Source of the DNA: Ilex aquifolium
Taxonomy: Eukaryota; Streptophyta; Magnoliopsida; Aquifoliales; Aquifoliaceae
Reading direction: 5' to 3'
Length of the DNA: 64,000 nt
NCBI GenBank assembly: GCA_951799425.1
Contig: OX637409.1
Location: forward strand, 18,277,960 to 18,341,959
The translations under genes were made by a program, and so were the position numbers. Numbering within the stretch: position 1 is the first letter of the stretch; the number at the start of each line of letters is the position of its first letter. The notes below the pieces were generated by a model. It did no database searches. It saw only the letters and a program-made list of their open reading frames with translations, and was not told the DNA's origin. Positions 1 through 11,781 of this stretch are shown here, piece by piece.

Positions 1-376
1 GTCCTAAAACACCATCAGCAGGACCTTCAGAATTCTCTAGAAGTTAATCTTTTCTAACATACCAGATGATTTTGTTGCGTCTGATCGGAACAAAGTTTCT
101 CTCATAAGTCAGCATATCTGCCAACTTTCGGCAGGCGACCATGTTGGCATCTTTGAATAGACAAATAATGTTCATTCTACACTTTTTTTTATACATAGTG
201 GAAACCTCATGTCATTCCCATGTGATATCGGTTAGATAAAATGGCCTGAGAAATTGTTCATGCAACCTCAGGTATCATACAGTGAAGTTTTTAACCTATG
301 CCCATGTCAAAAGAATACCTCTCTGTTAGAAAGCAAAGCACCATTTGTAGCTAGTACAACGAATATTCATGTGTTA
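1..376 (-). other. 3' flank of the acyltransferase gene
   Basis: This is AT-rich DNA after the stop codon of the minus-strand DHHC gene. It should hold the 3' UTR and poly(A) site. No second gene is visible before the window edge. Confidence 0.5.
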
Positions 377-3300
377 TCATTTTGCTATCAAGAACTCCTT
401 TAAATTCCATAAAATTCCCTTGTTATAAGGATTTGTAAACCGTATCTCAGGTACGGGTTGCCCTGCACAGAGAGAGCAATAAAAGATCTATTTCATGAAG
501 GATGGTTAGAAAACTATGTCCCGCAAGCAACTTACCTGGCTGGGGTGGGACAATTAGTTGGAACTCAGGATATCTCCTCCAGTTTATCTGCAAACCATGA
601 CAATAGCAGTCATCAATACCGCAAAATCAGGAAATTCAGAAATACCATAAAATCAGACTGGGCACACAAATATTTTAAAACATTTTCAAGTTTCATCTGT
701 TGAAAAAGGCTACAGAATCAAAAAATAAATTTGGAACTTAAAGAAGCCCATGTGATAAATTAAAATGTAAGTATAGTCTGTATAGATGTAGGAATTTACC
801 CACTCATCAGTTTTGATATTGAAACATATACAATACACATGCCATACCAAGAAAGCCACCTAGACATTCACCAATAATACTCTAGTCAGTACATTATCAG
901 CTGATAAAACAGGCTACATCCCACATTTTTCAGAAAGAGCAGAATTAATACATAACCAGAAATAGTATACACCTGCCAAAGCACTTGAAGAAGAGAGAAT
1001 AGCATTGTGCTAATAGCCAAATTTCCAGATAAACTAGTCTGCATAGATAATATTAATACGACAGAAAGACACGGTTAAGATGTCGCATGGGCTGTGATGC
1101 TAGTACAGCAAAGCACAAGACAAAAGAGCTATTAAATACTGATAATCAACACATAAGAATGCATGATCTTGTGAGAAATAAAATACCTCCCACCCAGCTT
1201 TCCCCAGTATACGAGATTTTGTGGAAACTGAAATACAGAGACAATCCGTATCAAAACATATTATCCCACCAAAGAAGAAAGGAAAGAACACACACATATC
1301 AAGTGCTTTGCACTGCATAATCAAACAAATGAAGAGAAACTGAAATGGAAGACACCAGTACAAATTCCACTTCATGCTTAAAAGTCAGAAGCTGAGAGTT
1401 GAGGATGAGGAAAGCTCGGCACAACTTAGTCCCCACAATTATAAGCTTTTTTTACTCACACAAACTTCACAAACTATAGGCTCACCATGGTGTAGGGTCA
1501 ACTAACATCTAAGATAGATAACACCACCACCACAGGTACTGTACACCATGATGGTATTGGAGGATATAGAAAGTATAACAATAAATATTAAGCCGAATAT
1601 GGAGTTGACATGGCAAACCCAAAATGTGATGATAGAGGCAATGGGAACAGTTAATACAATGAGGTTATTCATACCTCTTCCAACATAGACATATGAGCAC
1701 ACACGGAAACATGTCTATGTTGTCAGACGTTCACTAATAGTTTTGGACCATCAACGTTACAGCTGTCTGGCACTTTCAGCTGTCCGATATTTTTGTTAAA
1801 TCATGGGTATCATGTCTTTCAACACCTTTGACCAATGTTCTTACAACCTTAACTCAGCCATTTGTTTTCATTGCAGTTCCAAATATGTTTTGCTCAAGTG
1901 TTCCCCCTAGTTGACAAGGAACATTCAGCCAATAAGGTCTGCTATAATTTCATTTTTTCCCACTGACGACTGCAAATTCTGTTCTTCTTTAAACATTTTT
2001 CACCGAAGGTGTAGGTGAAAAACACCAAATGATATTCAGAAATTCAGTTCAACTGCATCTTTAGGGATCTTATTGAAATACCATCTATGGAGAGCAATGG
2101 ACCTTCATAAGCATTCTTGACACCATTTGAAAATCTGTACATTGACGTCATTGATCGAATTTGCTAAATGATTCTCATTTTTCAAAACCTAGCTTGTCCT
2201 TACACATTATATACTTTGTAGTTTGTATGACCCTAACATTTATTAGAAGTTTTGGTTTGCTTGCTGACAATACAATCTAACTGGTAGGCCATTTTGTGTC
2301 AGCTCCATCTCTAGCCATTTATGCACAATTAGATGCCACATTATAAAATAACAGATATCTGTAACAAAGTACAGAAAACACGATTGATCAAAGCTTACAC
2401 TGAGATGAGCATGTGATGTAAGAACACTCAGATATAATAAATCCAACTAGGAGAAATATGAAGAGGGCATGGTTTCCTTGACCTGCATGAAAAGAACATC
2501 ACCTTCAGCATCCACTAAGGTATATTTCTGCACACAAAGCCATGTCCTATACCGAAATCTTTAAGTAAAGTTCACAAGAAGACAGAAAAGTGTAGAGCTG
2601 CAGTTCTTACAAGTAGGCTTTTTTTAACAAGAGAAAGTATTGAACAAAAACCCATACTATTTGCCGTTACCTATACAGTTCCCAAAAGCAGGACAATGGT
2701 GATCAAATCCCTTTACATACGCCTTGCATTGCCTGCAATATCTTGCCCTCTGAACCGACACAGAACTCTATGAAGGGGCATACAAGGCAAATATTTTAGA
2801 TGGTGCAATATTATAACTAAAAAGTAGACATAGAAAAGAAAGTGACAGTAATCCTTAACTTCTTCAGCAGGAAAATCTTGTGGCATGCCACAACTCAAAA
2901 GCTCCAATTCCTGCACATGTACATAAGATCAGCACGATGTTGTGCTATCTAAATGGCTTGTCAATGTATACAACCTCTGAATGGGCTTCTACTTCATGTT
3001 TTTCAAGACTGGAAGATTGGTGCATAATGAAACCAGGGTCACTTGACAAGATACTGCCACCAAAAACATGCAGGTTATTGTATAACATATAGGATGAAAG
3101 GAATTTAGTGTGAGAAATATCAAACATCTTTTGTGTATAAAAGAACAACTTATTTAAGTCTTGAAAGTGCAAGAAGCTGACCAACATAGACCAATTACAA
3201 GCATAAGAAGTTCCATGTTGAATACAATGTCCAACAAAGGTGAGATGGCTGCAAAGAAGTAATACATTTAAAGCTGTAATGCTGCCCAGATCCAACAGAA

Positions 3301-5171
3301 AAAGTTTATTAGCTTGCCTAGAATCAGGTGGCGATGTAAATGGAGACTGATTCAGCAACTACAAGTGTGATTGTTTTTAGCATAAGCATTTTCCAACTAT
3401 GCACCCTTAGACATGAGCACACACAGCTTAGGCATAATGGAAGATAAGATACACACATTCTGTTAAACCCCATTAATCAGTGATCTCCAAATGCCTAAGG
3501 TCAAGGTAACTGTTTAAAACAACAATTTAAAGGAAACGGGTTTGAGTCATAGTTAAATGCTGAAGCATAAAAGCAAATTTCACTCATGAAGCCTAATTAC
3601 GGAGACATATTCAGTCCTTTAAGAGCTTCAGCTGAATTGCCTTTTTTGAGAAATGGACCTTTATACACATACTGGAAGGCTGAAACTACTCTTTTTTGAA
3701 ACAAACAGCAAGAGTATGACATATATTCTAACATATTAAGTACAATCCAATTTTTCAGATAAATTATACCACTAACAGGGTGAGAAATTCCCTGCAGAAC
3801 AAGATAGTTATCTATATCCATAATTCTTCTTTTTGTTTCCAAGATGTGCAATAACTCTATCAGAAACTGATATGCAACCTATTTCATGAGGCATTAATTT
3901 ACAAGAAATGTAGTATGCGGGGAGACAAAGAACAAAGAAAGGATAAAACTTAACTACTTAATAATATTAAAAATAATCTATGTGGTATCTACTCATATAA
4001 AAAAAAAAACCATAGGACACCAATGGTGTCTTCTACTCTTTTAGCGAATTTACCTATTTTGTATTTCTTTGTCCTATTTCATTTTTGAATTCTAACATTC
4101 TCCTCATCATGGTTCTTCCTTTATCCATGAATCTATTTCTAAATTCCTCTCTTTTCCCTTATAATGATGGGTTGTATACGCGTTAATTTTTAATATTCTA
4201 ACTTGCCTCAAGTACCATGAGCCTGCTTGTCCCTTACATATGTCACCATTTTTTTATTACTAAGCAATTATTTGTGTCTACTTTATATTCCAATTGTTTT
4301 ATCACATTTGGTTAAACGTTATGAAGGATATGCTCAACCCTAAAGGAATTTCATTAATTTTTGCATAAATGTCTAGTGACTCGAGAAGTTGTTTTCATAA
4401 TCACCTTTGATAATACTTCTACAAAATTTTGAAAGGCTATTTGACTTCATCAAAAGTGTTTCACTATTACATATACTCTCATTCCAAAATCAAATTGTTG
4501 CTCTGTTTGTTATTTTTCATTTAGTTATCATCAAAAGATCAACAACAAAACCACAAAAAAAAAAAAGATTAGTTACCACCAAGTCCCGCCCATTACACCA
4601 AATCCTCAAGTACTAAAAATTAACTAACAAATCCAGATATTAGACATATTTATTTATACCTGGAACGGACTATCTCTCTCCAATACACATAAAAAAATTT
4701 GTTCATAACTTGATCCAGTTTTAAATTATACAATTAACATTAAAAAATAAGCATGATTGAGAATTAAGAGTAGGTACCTTGCCGAACCACAGCAATATGA
4801 ACGCACCAAATGAACAATATACTGAAGAAAACGAAAGCCGGAGCCGATGCACGCACTCCAACAAGTTTCTTGCAGCATCTACCGAAACCAACCACTGCCA
4901 TCAGCACTAGAACTGCAATACAAAATCACAACAAGCTTCGAACATAATTATACACACAGATATATATATGTATATAGTATGTATACGAGACGAGAGAGAG
5001 ATTGAGAAAACCTGAGAGAGAAAGAAGGATAAGGAGGGAGGAGAGGGGAAACAAGTGAGGGACCATGTATAAGGCAAACTGAGTGAGGAAGACAGAGATT
5101 AATGACACAACACAACGCCCTATCAACTCCCATGACGCCTTTACTTTCCTCTTCTTGTTGATTTCAGGCAT
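377..5171 (-). CDS. DHHC-type protein S-acyltransferase (palmitoyltransferase), 12 coding exons, 323 aa
   Basis: Attaches palmitate to cysteines of membrane-associated proteins; an integral endomembrane or plasma-membrane enzyme. Exons on the minus strand: 5171-5012, 4912-4778, 3248-3182, 3053-2975, 2910-2860, 2767-2671, 2482-2399, 1227-1187, 1033-974, 859-800, 587-536, 462-377. All joins are GT-AG, stay in phase and sum to 972 nt. The catalytic DHHC is residues 186-189 in the context YVKGFDHHCPAFGNCIG. A DPG motif (126-128) precedes it. A TDEW variant of the TTxE motif (275-278) and a C-terminal NPYNKG follow. Hydrophobic stretches near 16-64, 78-96, 103-125, 202-220 and 243-271 suggest four to six membrane spans. 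The start is the ATG of MPEINKKRK, because the longer reading upstream begins with TTG. The cysteine-rich domain is reduced: only C175 and C178 are seen before DHHC, and RYC replaces the usual RxHC. I did not assign a PAT number. The exon joining 1187-1227 is the least certain. Confidence 0.93.
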
Positions 5172-5218
5172 TTTCAGCGCCAAAAGTTCTGTATAGTTTT
5201 CGTATCAAGTTTTTTGGG

Positions 5219-5241
5219 GGAGAGAGAGAGAGAGAGAGAAA
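5219..5241. repeat. (GA)n microsatellite in the 5' region of the acyltransferase gene
   Basis: A run of about ten GA units lies some 50 bp upstream of the acyltransferase ATG. It falls in the likely 5' UTR or core promoter. GA/CT tracts are common in plant 5' leaders. Confidence 0.8.
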
Positions 5242-8200
5242 TATGTCGTTCAAATTGGGTGCTTTCTCGATGGGGTTGCCACTGTGGACCTTGGCCTAAC
5301 ATGTGAAAGTGATTACGGTCCCGACGGGCTGTTGGGCTACCCTTAAACCACAATTTGGTGAGCTGGATAGTGACTGGCCCAGTGGGCCACTGGGAAGATG
5401 GGCTTAACCAGTTTTGCATATTTGACCGAGCAAAAGTTGATGTGAATAAAGTTTGATTTTGACTTAAATGTAGGGTCTAATGATCATGAAAGAAGCAAAA
5501 CGGGACAAGATGTGAGTGGTCCGTTGAGCTGAATAGTTAGATTAATACACTATCAATAAATTCTATTACTCTTCTCTATCTCTCTATTATATTGTTTGAA
5601 GAAGAATATCTACTCCAATCCACTAGAATTATTGGGGGAATATTTGACTATTAGAGGCTAACAATGTGACATTCTTAAGGTGTTGGTTCGTTGTCCAAGA
5701 AAGCATGGGTATGTTGATCTTTCCCCTTTCTTTCGGACACAGGCTTTAAGCTACCTTTAATTGATATTGAGCTGCTTGGCAATTCGAGTATCAAACGACT
5801 TGGGCTAGGTTAGGTCGACATAATGCAGCTTGGTCTAATTTACGGTATCATCAGAGTCAAACTTGAGTAGCTTGAATAGTTATATAGTATTTCAATGATA
5901 ATTAGTTTATTGAACCCAAATTAAGTCAAACTCAATAAATAACAAACTTAAATATTTGCTTGAACTTGTCGTGTTAATTGATTGTGATCTTGAACTGAAC
6001 ACATGTAACATGGTTCGTTTTACAATCCTAATTGTGTTAGCCTAATAGAAGGGGGATTGATTGTCAATCTTAAAGCTCATGTTCAACGCAAGCTAAGATT
6101 TATTTTATTCCCGAAACTCAAGCCCATTAAACAAGTTTACCTCGATAAAACTAATTAGTTTGTAAAACTAATTTAAAAATAATTCCAAAGATATAGACCA
6201 AATAATATATTGTTGACGTAACAATATTTTATCTATTTAAAGTTAAAAAAAAAAGGTGTCAAAATATTAATCCAGAATTTCCTCCAATCAAAAAACTTCT
6301 CCGGACTAAAATTAACCGAGTATGGGATTGGTTACGGAGACAATTTGAAAGGGTATGTACTCAACTGTAAGTCTGTAAACATACTTGAATGGTGTCCATG
6401 CCCCATGAGGTTTTCTCGAGCTTTAGCCAGGTGATGTAATCATTACTTTATTGGACTAAGCAGAAGGCCGTTTCACTAAACACCAAGAAAAGTCTACTAA
6501 AAGTGTGAACATCGAATAGGGAGAGGGAGCATCGCTTACGCCACTGAGCTGTCCTTACGGCGGGTCACATGCACCTGCCATATCACACTGCCTTTCTGCC
6601 CGGCCCCACCTGCCATAACAATTTACCATCTGAACGAATCGTATTAAAAAAAATAAACATACTCACAAACGACTATACTCTTTGTTTTTTAATTATACTC
6701 TTTTCGTTTATCAATTATATCGTATTTGATTCATTCATTTACGAATCACGTGGTTTAAAAAATAATCAAATTATCTAATTTCGTATCCTGCTAATACATC
6801 ATGTGATATTTTAAGCTTATAATTTCACTGTAGAATAATTCAAACGACTAAGCTAACTAACTGTGTAGATTTGGCCCCCAACAACTGGTCCCACTCAGGC
6901 GATGTGTATAAGTAATAAGTATATTATCGAATCCCTAGTATTCTCGGAGATACAAAAGTATAGTTCGAGAGATGGACCATTGAAAATGGACGGCTGAGAT
7001 TAGTTCTTAACTCCCAAGATAAGATCATGCCACGTTGGTCTGGATACAGGGAATCAACTGTACACACGTCGGCCATGTGCCGCGATTTTCGTTATTTGGG
7101 ACCCACATCTATAAGTCTTCTTCAGGCGTCCAAGTCTTCGATTAATTAGCTGTCTTCATCGGACGGCTCTGGTTTATTGTGAAGGGTTGAGCAGTTGTTA
7201 TTGTTAGTTAATGCTTGAGGCGTTATCGGCCCAAACTAGTCGGCTCGGCTTCAAGCCGGTTTAACTGATAGGTTAACCTATTTTTTCTTTTTCAGTTTTT
7301 TGGGAATGGTGATTGGTTCATTTTCCTAAACCCACCAGTTCCCACCACCAACCACTGCTTGCATGTGGGCCACGTAGACCGTGGATCAGGTACCGCCAGG
7401 GTGGCACAAGATCGGACGTCTGAGAATATCCTATAAGTCTACTTTAGGGATAAAATACAGAAACGCCCCCAAGTTTTCAATCAAATACTGGATTTTTCCT
7501 TCACTTTTCCATAGATACAAAAATTTCATTTAGCCATCAAAATTAGTAAATCCTTTATTTTAACGATGAAGTAACTATATTAACTCAAATTAAATTGTTT
7601 TATTTGATTGATAATAACATAATAGTCGTAACGATTCTGATATAATATTTAGGTGATGGAAATTTTTTTAGGATTTTATTAATAATCATGATGACATCAC
7701 TGACGGATTCATCGGTATGTGATAGTAAGGGAGATTTTGGTAAGTATTTTAGCAGTCAAACGAGATTTTTATATTTATCCAGAATTTTTTTTTTTTTTTT
7801 TTTGATTCACACCTAACCACTTACTCTATCAGAGTAAGGGTCAAGTGGAGACTTATAAACACACTCACACATCCAAAGCTATCCGATGTGGGATAGCCCA
7901 GTCCCCCAACACCCCGGCGTGATTAATCTATTCAGAAGTTAAGAAACATACCATTTTGATTGAAAATTATAAGGGTATATTTGTAATTTATTGTTGAATC
8001 TTGACTATGTCTAAGGTCTAGATTATTCTGAATTGATGAAAAACAAGCCATCTAGTGATTTTGTTTGACTTTAGTGGAGGATCATGTGAAAAAAGTCATT
8101 TGATCAAGTATTCAAGATTGTGGATTAGGTGGCTTGCAATTGCTTAGTTTTAAGGAATCAAAATGCATGATCAAGGCGGGTAACCATGATTGTCTAAAAG

Positions 8201-10950
8201 GGACAATCAATTGCCCCTCATATGTGTAGTTTATCTATCTCTTTCTAGAAAAAAAAAACGAGAATGTGATCGAGAAAGAAGTGAAATAATAATTTATATT
8301 CACCAAACAATTAATAAAGAGGCCGAGAATAACATTAATAAGATGATGTTGGCATACAAAACGATAAAAAAGAATTGAGACAATAATTTGTGATGCTAAT
8401 TCCCTTATTTATAACAAAGTAATACCCGAATTATTTCGAAGCACGATAATAGTATAATACTAGAGTGATTCTAACCTACCTTCATCATCATGTGCTCTTG
8501 TGGGTATGTCAATTTTTTTTTTCTTTTGCATTGTTGGGGTAGATAGGCCTTGTTAACCTAAGATTAGGTCCCTAACCAACCTTAGAGACAATATGATAGA
8601 ATTTTGATGGTTCTAGCTAATACTAGTTGTCCCACATACCAGCCACTGTGCCCCGTATTAAGTAGTCCGACAATTGGGTATTAGCAGGAAGATCCATCTT
8701 GGTCTGAGACCAATTGACCCACCTCTACAGGAGCACTTTGTTGCTCCATAATTGGACCCTACCCCCCCTGCATGTGTGCACGCTTTGGCATTATTTTTTC
8801 CCACAAGGCAATATTGCTTTATCTGTATCCTACTTGATGTTGATTTTTTTTTAAGGAGGTCATCACTATAACAAGTCATGCAAAAAGTAGCAAGGTATTC
8901 AATTATCAGAAATTGAATTTTCGAATAACCAATTAAGAGACGGTATTTAGATAAAAATCATATTTTCTTACTTAGATAAGAATTTGATTGGAAAGGAGGG
9001 TGGCTAGGTATATGATAGAAAGGAAAGACAAATGCATTGAATGTTGAAGAGAGACAGCTCAACTGGGTAAGAATGGAAAATCGTCAAGGACGACTTCTTT
9101 GTTGGTGAAACAAATGACTAAATAGTGCAAATTATTCTCTGAGTCGGTCTGAATATGAAAAACCAATTTAATTAGTTCGGTCTTATTAGATCAATTTTTA
9201 TAAAATAAATTTTAAATACATGTAATTATTCACTCAAAAATCAACAAGGAGAGTCGAATCTAGTATGTACGAATTTACGATTCAATAATTCCACATCGTT
9301 CGGCTGGCTGCCGTTGTGACTTTTTGATATTGATCTTTAGCTTGACTAGTATGATTTGGTCCTTGCCTGCTTAGAGGATGATAATTGCACTCGGTTGTTT
9401 GTCCAATTGCCTTTGTCCTTTGTCCTTTTTTTTTTTTTTTTTCCCTTGGTCACTTGTCAGTGGTTTGCCAAAAATTCTCGCATGTGGGATCAATTTCTTG
9501 CCCTTTTATGAAAAAAAAAAGACCTAAACTCGGCGAGTTTATTCAGTGTATAAAATTTTCGTTAAGGAAAATTAGATATATACAATTTTACCCCTACAAG
9601 CAGAGACAATTTTTTCTACTCAAATCCTTAACCTCCAAATCACAATAAAATAATTTTATCATTACGCTAAGATCCGCCCTCAAAAAATGAGTTGAACTGG
9701 ACGCCAGAAATTAAAAGAAATGTCGGTAGCAATGAAGATTAGGGTGGCCCGCCCGCCCGCAACTGAGCTGGGTCTTGGTCCGGCTAAGTTTCTTAAAGGC
9801 GATGCTTCTTTTCAGAGGAACCGTAGTTGACAAAGTTGAATAAATAACTACAAATTGGTAGAACATGCAATGTGTTTAGATAATAAATTCATTAATAATA
9901 ACTTTTTTTTTTTTAAATAGGCAAGGAGACAAACTCAAGGTGAGGTGTGTGAGATCTGCCCCCATGTTTAGGGAGTTTATAATTTATAAGCGCAAAACCC
10001 TAATTGAGGCGGTAACGTGAGTGTCAAGCTACTAATTTTATCGGGAATGATAATTACAATTGAGGATGAGCACTATCCTGAAGTAATGACTATCCCGATG
10101 ATTGCTTTCCCACACGTGTTGAATCTTCTTTGACTCTTGAGTTTTGGATTGAACTGAAACTATAAGTTAAGTCTAACATGTCTTTTGATGATTTGTGCTC
10201 AATTTACGAACTAGGCCTAGACCTGGTCTGAATCTGGGCTCGTCAATCACTATACAAAATCAATCGTATATAATTTTATTTTTGGGGTTAATTAACAATA
10301 TACTTAACCCACTAAAATCAAAATTAAATATAAGTTTAAAAATCAAATACAAAATTTTAGATGAGAGAGAGAAATGACAATAGAATTCTAGTTCGTATTC
10401 ATTGCATAAAACCAAACCATCACCCAACAACCAAAAAATTACATTAACTTATATACAATTGGTAGAATTTCTTTTTAAGCAACTACTTTTTTTTTTAAAA
10501 GAAATTATTTCATCAAAAAAACAAAGAATTTTATTGTTGTTATTTTTTAAAATTGACTAGATTCATCTTAGTATATAAAATGATTCATGCAAGAGAGAGA
10601 GAGAATTAGAACAAATTAAGAAGTAAAAATACAACAACCAAAATTACTTAAAAAATAAAAAAAATACCAAACAAATGCATTTATCGTCGCAAGGCCATTG
10701 TTAAAGCAAGGGTCCAACTATAATACCGAAAAACTATTTTTTCAATATTATATTTTATTTTTCAACCAATGAGAACATAAAACGTGTTTTTTATTTTATA
10801 TTATTACTAAAATAAATCAATAAAATTTTATGACCACTGATTATTTTTTATACCTTATCCGTCAAACAAATGAAAATAAAGTCTAACTAATCAATCCTTT
10901 ACAAAACGTTGGTTGGGGAGGTTTTTTGCTTCCCCTTGTCACATTTACAA
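5242..10950. other. Intergenic region, no gene recognised
   Basis: AT-rich spacer between the divergently transcribed acyltransferase and U-box genes. Poly-T runs occur near 7787-7804 and 9424-9441. Short open frames here are low-complexity and show no motif, splice signal or family resemblance. I saw no element with clear termini. Confidence 0.5.
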
Positions 10951-10954
10951 GTTA

Positions 10955-11075
10955 AGTTATTTGGATCTAATTTATTATAACCAGTAAATTCAATATGTGA
11001 TGGAGCCCACTGTTAATCTAATAATTATAATTGATTATGTTAGAAAATTAGGTTAATAAATTAAATCTGAATTAA
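10955..11075. mobile_element. Degenerate MITE of the 60158-type family
   Basis: Contains TTGGATCTAATTTATTATAA near the left side and CACTGTTAATCTAATAATTA in the middle. These align by eye with the MITE copies at 21561 and 60158. The terminal repeats are decayed and no target duplication is visible. Confidence 0.4.
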
Positions 11076-11098
11076 ATTATTATACATTTATATATTTA

Positions 11099-11235
11099 TT
11101 AGCTTTTGTTATACTGATAAAGTTTTCTTATTAAATTTTTTATTTCAAGTTATGTAATACAATTTTTATCATTAAATAAGTAAATTTTATTAATATTTAA
11201 TGATAAAAATTGTTTATATCAGCATAATATTTTTG
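11099..11235. mobile_element. Snap-back palindromic element
   Basis: A perfect 20-bp inverted repeat (11159-11178 and 11194-11213) encloses a 15-nt loop. Outer parts also pair: TTATACTGATA on the left with TATCAGCATAA on the right. This is the form of a fold-back MITE. It lies about 550 bp upstream of the U-box start codon. The class is unknown because no target duplication is evident. Confidence 0.5.
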
Positions 11236-11781
11236 AAATTGCCCTACCACCGCATTGACCATCTGATTCACGCACACTTTTGCATTACTTGGTTTAACTT
11301 AACCGAAACAACAACCGACGTTACCAGTTTACCGTACACTCTCCGGTAATAAACCCTAATCCTAGCCGAGCCCCATTCACTCCCCACTCCGCGCCACGCC
11401 GAGCCAACCACAAGCCATCCTCTCCAACCTCTACTAGCCTCTTTCCAGCTAAGACGAAAGAAAAACTGAAAAACCACTAAACCATCTCTCGAGTTAAATC
11501 GTAACCCATGGTTAAGCTCACTCAGCCGCGCCACACAAAAACAAATCTCTTTCTCTTTCTCTCTTTCATTGGTCCATCTCTGTGTGCTCATGAGCCCAGC
11601 AAGACCACCTCTTTCTCGTTCTTGTATTCCCATGGAGACGACTACAAGTGCAACGACCTGCTTCTGCTACTCCGGTGACCGGTGGTTTAATCTCCGTCAG
11701 ATTTAGCAGAGCCTCTCTCTGTTCCGTCAAATTTGTCGAATTTTTCTTTCAGATTTTTGCCGATCTTTGAGTTTTGAAACA

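Noticed and set aside
3659..3688. A 30-nt candidate exon of the acyltransferase gene (VVSAFQYVYK)
   Set aside because: It kept phase 1, which does not join to the DPG exon. The 3248-3182 exon fits phase and family sequence instead.
11268..11633. 121-codon open frame on the minus strand over the U-box 5' region
   Set aside because: It is antisense to the likely 5' leader, low in complexity and matches no family.
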